62,297 nt of DNA from Desulfopila aestuarii DSM 18488. Its GTDB lineage: Bacteria > Desulfobacterota > Desulfobulbia > Desulfobulbales > Desulfocapsaceae. A model generated the notes under the pieces. The model was not told the origin of the DNA. It ran no database searches and worked only from the letters and a program-made list of their open reading frames with translations. Numbering within the stretch: the stretch's first letter is position 1; each line of letters begins with the position of its first letter. Shown here piece by piece: positions 1 through 8,710 of this stretch. The position numbers were made by a program, and so were the translations under genes. Location: the NCBI RefSeq assembly GCF_900143695.1, contig NZ_FRFE01000028.1, positions 1 to 62,297 of the forward strand, written 5' to 3'.

Positions 1-67
1 ATTTGTGGCCACAGTGCAAAGCCTCACGCTCTGGTCATTTTGCAAGAGGCTCTAAGGAGACGGACAT

Positions 68-97
68 TTACGAACAGCCTTAAGCGGCTGTTCGTAA
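68..97 (-). terminator. Perfect 12-bp hairpin downstream of the thioesterase gene
   Basis: The arms TTACGAACAGCC and GGCTGTTCGTAA pair perfectly around a 6-nt loop. The hairpin lies about 50 bases past the stop codon of the minus-strand thioesterase gene. No clear T tract follows, so termination is plausible but not certain. Confidence 0.4.
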
Positions 98-146
98 CCA
101 ATGGCAAAAGAGTTAGATCAGTTGGTTGTGCGGTATGTCGTTTCTG

Positions 147-569
147 TTAGGCGTTTGCCTTCTTGTCCTCAAGCCTGGAATCAAATTTTTCTTTGTCGAT
201 AACAAAACGCTCATGCCGCCCTTGGGAGATGAGGTCTATGCCATCGTGAGCTTCGACGGAGAAGGTGAGTTTCTTTCTGTCAACTGCTACCAACTCCACA
301 GAAACCGTAACCTTTAAGCCAGGAGGCGTTGCTGCCAAGTGACTTGCTTCGATGAAGGTTCCGACCGATTGTTCTTTGGGCCAGTCAAGATGTGGTTTGA
401 TTGCTTTGATGCAGGCCCACTCAAAGAGCCCAACCAAAAAGCCGGTAGCGAAGACTTCCGGCATTACCAAAAATTCTTCTGCCTCAGGATAGAGTGCGGG
501 AACGGTTTTGGATTTGGGAACGATGAACGTATGTTCGTATCGGATACCAGCTTTCAACGTTTCTTTCAT
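147..569 (-). CDS. FlK-type acyl-CoA thioesterase family protein (hotdog fold)
   Basis: A 140-residue single-domain protein closely resembling the fluoroacetyl-CoA thioesterase (FlK) family, small hotdog-fold enzymes that hydrolyse short acyl-CoA thioesters in the cytoplasm. The family triad is visible: Thr42 (PEVFATGF), Glu50 (LFEW) and His77 (EASHLAATPPG), at the same spacing as in FlK as I recall it. The length matches the family. The start is supported by an AGGAGA ribosome-binding site about 9 bases upstream. Most chromosomal homologues have no demonstrated fluoroacetate activity, so the physiological substrate is unknown; housekeeping hydrolysis of a toxic or misformed acyl-CoA is a reasonable guess. 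The gene stands alone, upstream neighbour on the same strand being the helicase. Confidence 0.85.
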   Translation of the reverse strand: MKETLKAGIRYEHTFIVPKSKTVPALYPEAEEFLVMPEVFATGFLVGLFEWACIKAIKPHLDWPKEQSVGTFIEASHLAATPPGLKVTVSVELVAVDRKKLTFSVEAHDGIDLISQGRHERFVIDKEKFDSRLEDKKANA

Positions 570-693
570 TTCTCTCTTCTCCTGTAGAGTAAAAAGGGAT
601 CTAAAAACTGTACATCCAACAATGGTTATCTAGGAAGGATATGATGACAACACATCTCTTTTCCACTTCTAACGTATTACACTCCTTGGCCCC

Positions 694-3168
694 TCACTCC
701 TTACTCCGCAGATAGGCAAGGACAAAGCGAATATCCCCATAACTGACCATCTCACCTGCGGCGTTGCGAATCTCCCGCATGGTCTGGTTTTCCTGTTTCC
801 CGGCTATTGATTCAATAAGTTCCCGATCGGTGTCTGTCACCAATGCCTGGATCTCCAATTCGCCTTTTTCAATATAATAGGCGAGATGATTTTCAATGGT
901 GGCGGTGGTGAGATCGCGTTCACGGGCAATCTGGGCAATGGTCTTGCCCTGGCGAAAAAGGGTGATGGTCGTCTCTTTGGTATCGCCGACCTGTTCTTTG
1001 GCTGCTTTCTCCTTTTTAGCGTCCATGGCCAGCTGCAGCATGGGCATATCCGGAAGGGTCACGGTGGTGATGCCATGAGCTTTGCGGTAATCACCCACCA
1101 GGCCAATAAGCTCTTCGCCGTAATCGGCGGCCATCTTTTTGCCTATACCGTGAATTCCTTTCAGGGCGGTGAGGTTATCCGGCAGGTGGACCGCGATCTG
1201 CACCAGGGTTTTCTGGTGCATGATCTGAAAGAGTTGAACTCCTTTTGTCGCTGCCTTTTCTTTTCGCCAGGTTTTCAACGCATCAAAGAGTTCGGGATGA
1301 CCGACATCGGCTTCGGTATAGGTTATCGAAGGAGCTTTGGGACGGGGGGCGGTGGTGGCGATTTCTGCCGTCGACAGGGCCCTGAGGTAGTCGGCCGGGG
1401 AAAAGCCATGAGCGCATGACGAGACGGCAGCCAGCTTGACCACAGCCTCTTCCCGTAATTGGCTGATACTGTTGTTCAGCTGCTTACGGATCTCCTTGTT
1501 GTCGGTCTCGGCCAGAATGTTCTCTACGGTCGGCATGAGGATTTCGGCAAATTTACCTTGGAAATAGGAGGCCGCTTTTTTTAACCGGTCTGTTATCGTG
1601 GGGTCCTCAGACGGTTGCAGCTCGCTCGAAAATAGTGAGTGCAGCTGTCGCTGAAAATTCTCGCCTACAGCACAAATATCTTTGTTTGTTTGCTGCTGGA
1701 TCTCCTTCAGGTCACCGGCTCCTACCAGCTGGATGACGCTTTCGTAGCGATTGATGAGCGAAACCAGGCGGCCCAAACGTGTACCAAGCATCCTGAAATT
1801 AAAGCAGTCCATAAGGAGTCGCTGCTGGTAGCGTGTGGTTGCTGTGGCAAGCTGCTCTGCTGTTGGTTTTCGCTGCTCGGCCTCCTTGATAAAACGGTTG
1901 ACGGTGTGATCGGTTTTAATTGCCGAGGGGGTAAGCGGTGCGCTCAGCACCATCCCCTCCAGGGTTCGGCAACGACTGAGCGCCACATAGACCTGGCCGT
2001 GGGCAAAGGCGGCCTGGGCATCGATAATGGCCCGGTCAAAGGTGAGCCCCTGGCTCTTGTGGATGGTAATGGCCCAGGCAAGTTTTAGGGGATACTGCGC
2101 AAAGGTGCCGATGGTATTTTGAGAGATCTCGGCGTTTTCCGGGTCGATGGTATATTCGATGTTCTCCCATTTGGCGCGTTCCACCACAATGGTTTCGAGA
2201 TCGTCCGGGCAGCTGACCTCAATATTTTTTTCCGACATCTTGACAACACGACCGATTTTACCGTTGAAATAGCGTTTTTCGGGCGCAGTGTCGTTTTTTA
2301 CGAACATGACCTGCGCTCCGACCTTCAAATGCAAAGCTGCCGCGGTCGGGTAGATATGCTCGGGAAACTCACCATCCAGTTCGGCGTTAAAGTGACGGCT
2401 GGTGCCGGCCAGTTCTTTCAGTTTTGTCGCATTGATTGCATCGGCACTGTTATTGTGGGTTGAGAGGGTGATGTAGCCTTCCTCGTCCGCAGGCGAAAAG
2501 TCGGGGATATATCTCTTGTTCAATTGTTCGAGAGATGCTGCGTCCAATTTATTGTCGCGTACCCGGTTGAGCAGCTCGATAAAGGTGGTGTCGCTCTGTC
2601 GGTAGATGTGTTTCAGCTCGATGGGGACCAGTTCGGCCTGGCTGAGAGCCCGACAGCTAAAAAAATAGGGGGAGTCGTAGTGGGGGCGCAGCAGTTGCCA
2701 CTCGGCCTCTTTTACTACCGGTGACAACTGGTGCAGATCGCCGATCATCAGGAGTTGCACACCACCGAAAGGGATATCGAAACGGCGATAGCGCCTGAGT
2801 ACCATATCGACCAGGTCGAGCAGGTCGGCACGGACCATGCTGATCTCGTCGATCACCAGCAGATCAAGGCTTTTGATAATATTTCGCTTTTCTTTACTCA
2901 GCCGATGGTTTTCCCGGGCCAGCGGATCGGAACCGGGGGGAAATGGGCCAAAGGGCAGCTGGAAAAACGAATGCAGCGTGACACCACCGGCATTGATGGC
3001 TGCTACGCCGGTGGGTGCCGTGACTACCATGCGCTTGGCCGTCTTCTTGCGGATGTTATGCAAAAAAGTGGTCTTGCCGGTACCGGCTTTGCCGGTGAGA
3101 AATATATGGCAGCCGGTGTGGTGAAGAAACTCTTCCGCCAGCTGGAGTTCAGGATTGTCGTATGTCAT
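694..3168 (-). CDS. PIF1/RecD-like superfamily 1 DNA helicase with HRDC and C-terminal helix-turn-helix
   Basis: An 824-residue cytosolic ATP-dependent DNA helicase of the PIF1-like group. The N-terminal motor shows Walker A GKAGTGKTT (about residues 26-34), APTGVAA, Walker B VIDEISM near residue 110, and the late motif AITIHKSQG followed by VYVALSRCR, both typical of PIF1/RecD2 enzymes. The middle is a long linker. An HRDC domain follows (about 640-710, with GIHGIGKKMAADYG), then a helix-turn-helix of the type at RecQ C termini (about 735-785, TIAQIARERDLTTATIENHL). HRDC plus this HTH suggests structured DNA is engaged at forks or recombination intermediates. The architecture is known in diverse bacteria but no single gene name is established. 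The next upstream gene on the same strand is separated by a palindromic repeat, so it is probably transcribed alone. Confidence 0.88.
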   Translation of the reverse strand: MTYDNPELQLAEEFLHHTGCHIFLTGKAGTGKTTFLHNIRKKTAKRMVVTAPTGVAAINAGGVTLHSFFQLPFGPFPPGSDPLARENHRLSKEKRNIIKSLDLLVIDEISMVRADLLDLVDMVLRRYRRFDIPFGGVQLLMIGDLHQLSPVVKEAEWQLLRPHYDSPYFFSCRALSQAELVPIELKHIYRQSDTTFIELLNRVRDNKLDAASLEQLNKRYIPDFSPADEEGYITLSTHNNSADAINATKLKELAGTSRHFNAELDGEFPEHIYPTAAALHLKVGAQVMFVKNDTAPEKRYFNGKIGRVVKMSEKNIEVSCPDDLETIVVERAKWENIEYTIDPENAEISQNTIGTFAQYPLKLAWAITIHKSQGLTFDRAIIDAQAAFAHGQVYVALSRCRTLEGMVLSAPLTPSAIKTDHTVNRFIKEAEQRKPTAEQLATATTRYQQRLLMDCFNFRMLGTRLGRLVSLINRYESVIQLVGAGDLKEIQQQTNKDICAVGENFQRQLHSLFSSELQPSEDPTITDRLKKAASYFQGKFAEILMPTVENILAETDNKEIRKQLNNSISQLREEAVVKLAAVSSCAHGFSPADYLRALSTAEIATTAPRPKAPSITYTEADVGHPELFDALKTWRKEKAATKGVQLFQIMHQKTLVQIAVHLPDNLTALKGIHGIGKKMAADYGEELIGLVGDYRKAHGITTVTLPDMPMLQLAMDAKKEKAAKEQVGDTKETTITLFRQGKTIAQIARERDLTTATIENHLAYYIEKGELEIQALVTDTDRELIESIAGKQENQTMREIRNAAGEMVSYGDIRFVLAYLRSKE

Positions 3169-3306
3169 TGGTCCATGAGGAGACGGCGATTGGGAGTGGC
3201 TGTTTACGCCTCGAGAGATTTTGCGGTTAAAAAAAGAGCATAATTTTTAACACGTATTCTCTCAATGTGCCAGCCTTCTGCCGCTGTCTCCTCTCGGTCG
3301 TCAATG

Positions 3307-3467
3307 TTGACATGTTCGTAAAAACCCCAAATTTGAGGATGGCTAAGTAAAAAGCTTCATATGCGAGGCGCGCTAATTTTCAATCGTTTCGGCGTACTCA
3401 ACGTACGTCGTAACGATTGAAAATTTGCAGCAACGAAGCAGGTGGAGAGTTTTTACGACGCCATCAA
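3307..3467. repeat. Palindromic MITE-like element, copy A
   Basis: A 161-bp intergenic element. Its outer ends are imperfect inverted repeats: TTGACATGTTCGTAAAAA at 3307-3324 and the complement of TTGATGGCGTCGTAAAAA at 3450-3467. The centre is a near-perfect hairpin, arms 3375-3398 and 3402-3425, matching at about 21 of 24 positions. The right end overlaps the last codon and supplies the TGA stop of the regulator gene at 3464. A second copy with the same outer ends but different internal sequence is at 23730-23922. No coding sequence is present, so I infer a non-autonomous, MITE-like repeat. Confidence 0.7.
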
Positions 3468-4894
3468 GGTTTAAAATCGACAGACACGATGTTGTAGCGT
3501 CGCATCAGTCGCTGGAGCCCCTGACGCTCAATGCCGCAATCGGCAGCAGCATTGGTGACGTTGCCTTTATGGCGTTGCAGCAGTGCAGAGAGGTATTCTA
3601 CGGAAAACCGGGTGACCACTTCTGCTTTGGCATCGTTATAAGGGAGGTGGTAGACTTCGGAGAAGTTGACGAGCGGGGCACTGTTTGCGGACTCCGTTTC
3701 ACCTCCCTCAATATCAGAGAGATGCACCAGGGCGTTGGCCGAAAGCAGAACGATTCTTTTGATCGTATTACGCAATTCCCGGACGTTTCCCGGCCATTTT
3801 TTGTTGCTCAGATAATGGATGACCTCGGGACTGAGGTTGAGGTGTTCCCTTTTGTACCGCTCCTTGAAAAGAGAGAGGTAGTGGTGGATGAGCAGCGGAA
3901 TATCCTCTTTCATCTCCTGCAGGTTGGGCATGGTGATGGTCACCACGTTCAGCCGGTAAAACAGGTCTTCCCGGAATTCTCCGGCTTTGATCTTTGCTTC
4001 CAGATCCTGGTTGGTGGAGGCGACTACCCGGGCATCAATCTTGAACGTGCGGTTTTGTCCTAAAGGCTGGATCTCTTTTTCCTGCAGTACCCGCAGCAGT
4101 TTTGTCTGTAGGGCGACGGGAATGTCGGCAATCTCGTCCAGGACAATAGTGGAACCATCCGCTTCAAGAAAAAGCCCTTTTTTCTCCTGGGTAGCGCCGG
4201 TAAAGGCACCTCTGGTGTAACCGAAGAGTTCGCTTTCCAGAATGTGTTCTGGAAGTGCGGGGCAGTTGACCGTAACCATCCGCTGCTTTTTCCTGTTGCT
4301 CAGGTTGTGAAGCGCCCGGGCCGCCAGCTCTTTGCCGGTACCGCTTTCGCCTCGGATTAGGATGGTGGCGTCGGTGTCGGCCACCCGGCTGATCAGGTCG
4401 AGGACTTTTCTGAGGGCGGGGGACTGGCCGATGAAGCCTTCCGGGGCTGAAAGCGTGTCAATCTGCTGTTGCAGCTGTTCATTGGCACGAAGCAGAGTGG
4501 TGCGTTCCAGGCAGTTTTTCACTACCCGGACGATGTGATCCTGATCAAACGGTTTTTGGAGAAAGTCGTAGGCGCCATCTTTCAGTGCCCGGACGGCAAG
4601 GTCAATGGTACCGTAACCTGTCATGATGACGGTGGAGATGGTTGGATCGTAGTCGCGGATTTTCGACAATAGCTCCAGCCCATCCAGATCGGGCATCTTG
4701 ATGTCGGTCACCACCGCGTCGGGGCGACACTCTTTGAGCTGCTGGAGGGCAATAAGGCCGGAACGGGCGGTACAGACATCGCAGTGGAGTTTTTTGGTGA
4801 AGACCATGCGCAGCATGTTGAGCATGTCCGGCTCGTCATCAACGATCAGGAGTCGCTTCCGGGTGGTATGGTGTTCTTTCTCTGTTTCGGTCAT
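3464..4894 (-). CDS. Sigma-54-dependent response regulator, NtrC family
   Basis: A 476-residue transcriptional activator with the classic three-part layout. The receiver domain (about 12-130) has the acidic pair DDE near residue 19, phospho-acceptor Asp64 (VVTDIKMPD) and Lys114 (QKPF). The AAA+ sigma-54 interaction domain (about 155-390) has Walker A GESGTGKE (182-189), the sigma-54-contacting loop GAFTGA (229-234), and Walker B IVLDEIAD. A Fis-type helix-turn-helix ends the protein (GNVTNAAADCGIERQGLQRL). Family knowledge says phosphorylation of Asp64 drives oligomerisation and open-complex formation at -24/-12 promoters. No kinase is adjacent; the coupled upstream gene is instead a protein phosphatase whose stop codon overlaps this start by 4 bases (ATGA), so both come from one mRNA. 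Targets are not visible from sequence. Confidence 0.95.
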   Translation of the reverse strand: MTETEKEHHTTRKRLLIVDDEPDMLNMLRMVFTKKLHCDVCTARSGLIALQQLKECRPDAVVTDIKMPDLDGLELLSKIRDYDPTISTVIMTGYGTIDLAVRALKDGAYDFLQKPFDQDHIVRVVKNCLERTTLLRANEQLQQQIDTLSAPEGFIGQSPALRKVLDLISRVADTDATILIRGESGTGKELAARALHNLSNRKKQRMVTVNCPALPEHILESELFGYTRGAFTGATQEKKGLFLEADGSTIVLDEIADIPVALQTKLLRVLQEKEIQPLGQNRTFKIDARVVASTNQDLEAKIKAGEFREDLFYRLNVVTITMPNLQEMKEDIPLLIHHYLSLFKERYKREHLNLSPEVIHYLSNKKWPGNVRELRNTIKRIVLLSANALVHLSDIEGGETESANSAPLVNFSEVYHLPYNDAKAEVVTRFSVEYLSALLQRHKGNVTNAAADCGIERQGLQRLMRRYNIVSVDFKP

Positions 4895-5871
4895 GATCCA
4901 GTGTTGGGTTTTCTGGTGGCCAGTATTTGAAAATATCGCTGAATGAACCTGCCGGAGAGGACTTCGTCGATCTGTACCGGCGGCGGGACTGCGTCGGTTC
5001 CGATACTGAAAACCGCAGCAAACACTTCCTGGGAAAGATGCGCAAGGTCTTTTTCGATGCGGTCCGCAAAGCCATCAGGGAAGGCGCTTTCCAAAAGCCG
5101 GCAGCTGGCAGGACGATATGGATGAAGCGGACTCTCGGCGCCCATGAACAAGATGCAGCTGCTGTCGTCGCTGTTGTCTGACTCCAGTAACTCCTTTCTT
5201 TTCTTTGCCGAAAGGGCGACACCGGCCTTGGTGTGCAGATAGAGGGCCTCGATCAGTGAGATCTCGACATTGTCACGCTGGCAACATTTGGCCTCGTCAT
5301 GGTGTTCGATAGAAGTGTCTGCATTGGCGTCAATGTGACCCAGCAGCAGTTCATAACGGCGAAAGAATGGCGTAAGCTCGTCATGTTTTCTGTTCTGGGG
5401 TTCGGGCTCATGGATGGTGAGTTGCCCTTCTTTTTTGCCGAACTTGCGAAGTAACCACCATTGGGAGAAATTGGTGGGGTTTGCCCGCGTTTCCATTTTC
5501 TTCAGGAGCTTTGCCGCTTTTCTCATGCTGAAACCGCGCCTGAGGAGATAGGCGGTGACGAAGGTACCGGTTCTGCCAATACCGTGACGGCAGTGGACCA
5601 GGACCTTTTTACCGAGATACACCGCCTCGTCGAGCCAGGCAAGTGCTTCTTCCATCTCCGCCATCTGCGGCGCGTTTTCATCTTCTATCGGGAGGAAAAA
5701 GACCTCAAATCCTGCTGTTTCCTCGATCTCATGCAGGTCGCAGAATTCACCGCAGAGGTTGACGATGGCATCAATGCCCTGCTTGCGGAGGGAGTCGAGC
5801 TCATCGTAGGACATCGGGGCATGGCCTACGGCGAGGTGGCTGGTGATCCAGGTGAGGGGATAGGTTAGCAT
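4891..5871 (-). CDS. Dual-specificity protein phosphatase with an uncharacterised Cys-containing C-terminal domain
   Basis: A 326-residue protein. The N-terminal half (about 1-150) is a dual-specificity phosphatase: the signature HCRHGIGRT (93-101) contains nucleophile Cys94 and Arg100, and Asp64 (PIEDENAP) is placed as general acid. It should dephosphorylate Ser/Thr/Tyr residues or a phosphorylated metabolite through a cysteinyl-phosphate. The C-terminal half (about 165-326) includes KCCQRDNVEISLIEALYL and RPASCR, loosely reminiscent of YkgJ-type metal-binding proteins, but the cysteine set is incomplete; that link is an inference. It overlaps the sigma-54 regulator by 4 bases and precedes it, implying translational coupling and a shared role. 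Nothing in the sequence identifies the substrate. Confidence 0.85.
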   Translation of the reverse strand: MLTYPLTWITSHLAVGHAPMSYDELDSLRKQGIDAIVNLCGEFCDLHEIEETAGFEVFFLPIEDENAPQMAEMEEALAWLDEAVYLGKKVLVHCRHGIGRTGTFVTAYLLRRGFSMRKAAKLLKKMETRANPTNFSQWWLLRKFGKKEGQLTIHEPEPQNRKHDELTPFFRRYELLLGHIDANADTSIEHHDEAKCCQRDNVEISLIEALYLHTKAGVALSAKKRKELLESDNSDDSSCILFMGAESPLHPYRPASCRLLESAFPDGFADRIEKDLAHLSQEVFAAVFSIGTDAVPPPVQIDEVLSGRFIQRYFQILATRKPNTGS

Positions 5872-6015
5872 CGGTGTCCGGTGTCTCTATGTATAATGGT
5901 CTTTCAACTATACAGCACAAAAGTGGATTGAGGCAACGTGCAGATGAGGCGGAGACTGGAAAACGCTCAAATATCTTGCAGTTGTTGCTCAGTCTTGCAA
6001 AGACTTGTCTGGATG

Positions 6016-7683
6016 TTACTTGAGCTCGACGATGGTGGTATTGCCGACATAGGGTGTGCTCTTATAGCCTGTAACTTTTGTCATTTTATGGGTAAGTTCC
6101 GAAATTTCCTTCAGGTTCCTGATGATCATGTCCAGATCGTCGAGAGCCTCGCCTGATTTCAGATCGTCGCGCAGTAGCTGGGCGGTTCCGAGTGCCGCGA
6201 AAAGCGGGGAGTTCAGCTGATGTGCGGCGGAGCCGGCCATCTCTATTACGCCTTCGAGCTTTACCCTTTCCAGTCGTTCCTGTTCGAGAAGTTTCTGGTC
6301 GGTGATGTTGCGCACAGCCTCAATCACAAATTCAACCTCGCCGTGATCGTCAAGCACCGGGGTCAGATGGCGCTCAAGCCAGTTCATGCCGGTGTCGGAA
6401 TCGAGCTGATCGAGGATGGCCACCGAGGCCTTGCCGCTGAGTACCGTTGCCAACGCCGATTGAGAGGCCGCGGTGCTTGACCAGGGCGATGCTGTCTCAT
6501 ACCGTTTGCCCAGCACCTCTTTTTCGCTCATGTTATGCGTTTCCAGAAACATCCGGTTGGCCATGACCACCCGCCGGTCAGGGCTCAGCACCAGGATCTG
6601 CATCCAGAGTGAATCCATGATGGTTTGCAGAAATCGCTCCTGCTCCTCGATCTGGTTAAAGAGCAGATTGATTTTCCGGTATGTTCTGGCTTTTTCGATG
6701 GCGTTGCCGCCTTCTTCGGCGACTGTCATGGCAAAATGTATTTCAGCCGGGGTGAACACATGGTGCTCACGGGTAAGAAGCCGCAGAACACCGATGATCT
6801 CCAGCTGATTTCTGATCGGGATGGCCAGAATAGACTTGATTCCCTCTTTGGCGATGGCCTCGTGATAGTCGACACGGGGGTCCTTGGTGGCATCGAAGAT
6901 GGCGACCGGTTCGCCGCGTAGGACCTTGAAGATGGAATCTTCCCTGCTGATCGAACCTCTTTGCAGGTATTCCTCGGACAGGCCTGAGGCGGCGACGAGT
7001 TCCAGCCTGTTGGTGGCCGGTTGCAGCAGGCGGATGGTGCACGCCTTTACACCTAAAATTGTTGGTAATCGTTCAACAATGCTGGTTAAGATACGATCAA
7101 GATCCAGGGTTGAGTTGACGAGCTTTGAGATGAGCCGGAGTGCTTCGAGAAACTTCACCTGACTCACCATCTCCTCAAACATTCTAGTTCTGGAAAGGGC
7201 TATTCCCACCTGTTCGGCAAGCGACATCGCAAAGTTGATCTCTCTTTCGGTAAAACGGCGTCTGGAGCGGGTCAGAAGGCGCAGAATGCCGATAACCTTA
7301 TCAAGGAAAAGGATGGGCAGGGAAAGTGCACTTTTTACCCCTTCTTGCTGCACCTGTCGGCAGCTTTTATGATGACAATGACGATCAAGATGGCTCCTGG
7401 CGGTGGGATGCCCCCGCTGCAGTTCAGCCATCACCTCTTCTGAATCAATGATTGGGCGGGAAAGATATTCATCTGAAACGCCATGGGCGGCGCCAAGCGT
7501 GTAGGTGTTGGTGCTCTCGTCAAGGAGCCTGATAGTGGCGGCGTCCACTTTCAGCAGTGGTGGCAGCCGCTGCACCACGAGATCCATTACCTCCTGCGGG
7601 TCTCGTGCCATACTGATGAGCCGGGTCACTTCCTGAAATACTGTTAACAATAGTCGGTCATTCAGGTGCTCTGTGGATTCCAT
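6016..7683 (-). CDS. GAF-GAF-PAS sensory protein with a HisKA-like dimerisation helix but no HATPase domain
   Basis: A cytosolic signalling protein of about 555 residues. Two tandem GAF domains (about 25-170 and 190-340 in the numbering of the longer form) repeat the phrases LPILFLDKVIGILRLLTR and IPIRNQLEIIGVLRLLTR. A PAS domain follows (about 360-475). It ends in a phospho-acceptor-like helix, GSAAHQLNSP, with the His 68 residues from the C terminus. No N, G1, F or G2 box follows, so it cannot bind ATP as a normal histidine kinase; the stop is clean and the tail YVGNTTIVELK looks like a natural end. It may be phosphorylated in trans, or act as an inhibitor or scaffold. A Met six codons upstream (start 7701) also exists; I chose 7683 because AGGA lies 9 bases before it. 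The gene is monocistronic. Confidence 0.8.
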   Translation of the reverse strand: MESTEHLNDRLLLTVFQEVTRLISMARDPQEVMDLVVQRLPPLLKVDAATIRLLDESTNTYTLGAAHGVSDEYLSRPIIDSEEVMAELQRGHPTARSHLDRHCHHKSCRQVQQEGVKSALSLPILFLDKVIGILRLLTRSRRRFTEREINFAMSLAEQVGIALSRTRMFEEMVSQVKFLEALRLISKLVNSTLDLDRILTSIVERLPTILGVKACTIRLLQPATNRLELVAASGLSEEYLQRGSISREDSIFKVLRGEPVAIFDATKDPRVDYHEAIAKEGIKSILAIPIRNQLEIIGVLRLLTREHHVFTPAEIHFAMTVAEEGGNAIEKARTYRKINLLFNQIEEQERFLQTIMDSLWMQILVLSPDRRVVMANRMFLETHNMSEKEVLGKRYETASPWSSTAASQSALATVLSGKASVAILDQLDSDTGMNWLERHLTPVLDDHGEVEFVIEAVRNITDQKLLEQERLERVKLEGVIEMAGSAAHQLNSPLFAALGTAQLLRDDLKSGEALDDLDMIIRNLKEISELTHKMTKVTGYKSTPYVGNTTIVELK

Positions 7684-7911
7684 TTTCTCATTTCCTAACA
7701 TCTGGGATAGCGTATTGCCCGTTAAATGTCGTATGCTATAGATTTGAAGAGATTGATCAGCTGCGACGGCATAGAGACGGTGTTTGGGGCATGCCCATGG
7801 GATCGTCGGCTGGTGTTAATCCAGGTTTTGCAAATTCCACTCCAATAGTGGCCAATTTCAATACAACAATGGCCAGGAGGCATATGAGGTCATGTTTTGC
7901 TGGCTGCTGCT
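7684..7911. other. Gene-free leader between the GAF protein and the nested inverted repeat
   Basis: No credible gene. Within 7840-7880 the phrase TGGCCAATTTCAATAC is followed after a short gap by TGGCCAGG, faintly similar to repeated ends of IS21-family elements; no transposase is nearby, so this is at most a remnant. The rest, together with 8049-8233, probably holds the promoters of the two flanking divergent genes. Confidence 0.3.
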
Positions 7912-8048
7912 ATTCGGATAGCCTGTCTCTCGGCGGGAGGTTTGGTCACTCTCGATAGCGGAGGTGCAGCAAAAACGTTGCAGCGCTATCGAGTGATATG
8001 CTGATTCCGTTCAGGTGTTATCTCGTGCCGATCAGTTGCTATCCGAAT
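7912..8048. repeat. Nested inverted repeat of about 137 bases
   Basis: The outer arms ATTCGGATAGC (7912-7922) and GCTATCCGAAT (8038-8048) are perfectly complementary. Inside them TCGATAGCG (7952-7960) pairs with CGCTATCGA (7984-7992), extended by CACTC and GAGTG. The sequence lies in the divergent intergenic region upstream of the rubrerythrin-like gene. It could fold as a multi-stem RNA, act as a regulatory site, or be a relic of a palindromic repeat. Confidence 0.5.
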
Positions 8049-8233
8049 TATGTGTCAGTATATCAAAAAGATGAAATTTTTCTCAGGCTTGATTGTCAGC
8101 AATTTTTGTGATTGGAATAAAGAATGCAATAGATCCGGAGAGTGCTCGCCGGGATGTATTCAGTCGGGTCGAAAGGAATAACGCCGATGTTCATGTACCA
8201 TCGACAGCAACCCTTTGCATATGAGGATAACCT

Positions 8234-8710
8234 ATGGATTTCGATAGCCTGAAAGGTATCATTGATTTTGCCATCTCCCAGGAACAAGAGGCAGCCGATT
8301 TTTATCGCAGCGTCGGCGAGAGAGAAGTGCAGGATGGGAAGAAACACCTCTTTCTGCAGTTCGCCGCTGAGGAGGATAAGCATCGCAGACTACTCGAGAA
8401 CCTCAAAAGCGGCAGTGGTGGCAGCGATGCTGCGCTGGTGGATACGTATACGTTTACCTGGATCACAGACATCAAGCGCAGCAACTATGTTGCGGACTTG
8501 GTCTACACCCCAGGCATGCCCTATCGGGACATTCTCATGCTTGCCGCCAAACGGGAGGAGAAAGCCCTGGAGCTTTATAACCTCCTGCTCGCAAAAGCGG
8601 AAGATGATGCGGCTCGCAAGCTTTTTAAAATGCTCTGCCAGGAAGAGGCCAAACATAAGTTGGCTCTGGAAACCACCCTCGATGACTACATGGCTGAGTT
8701 GGGTGACTGA
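8234..8710 (+). CDS. Rubrerythrin-like ferritin-superfamily protein without rubredoxin domain
   Basis: A 158-residue four-helix protein of the ferritin-like superfamily. Helix signatures SQEQEAADFYR (early), EEDKHRRLLE, REEKALELYNLL and CQEEAKHKLALE supply the two ExxH-type carboxylate/histidine sets expected to hold a diiron centre. It lacks the C-terminal rubredoxin domain (no paired CxxC), so it is not a full rubrerythrin and would need an external electron donor for peroxide reduction. A role in peroxide or oxygen protection, or iron handling, in an anaerobe is inferred from the family. The start has AGGAT about 9 bases upstream. The gene precedes the ferredoxin/molybdoenzyme operon by 426 bases and is probably separately transcribed. 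Confidence 0.85.
   Translation: MDFDSLKGIIDFAISQEQEAADFYRSVGEREVQDGKKHLFLQFAAEEDKHRRLLENLKSGSGGSDAALVDTYTFTWITDIKRSNYVADLVYTPGMPYRDILMLAAKREEKALELYNLLLAKAEDDAARKLFKMLCQEEAKHKLALETTLDDYMAELGD

Noticed and set aside
7840-7880. Resemblance to terminal repeats of IS21-type elements
   Set aside because: Only one short partial repeat, with no transposase and no second end; too weak to call an element.
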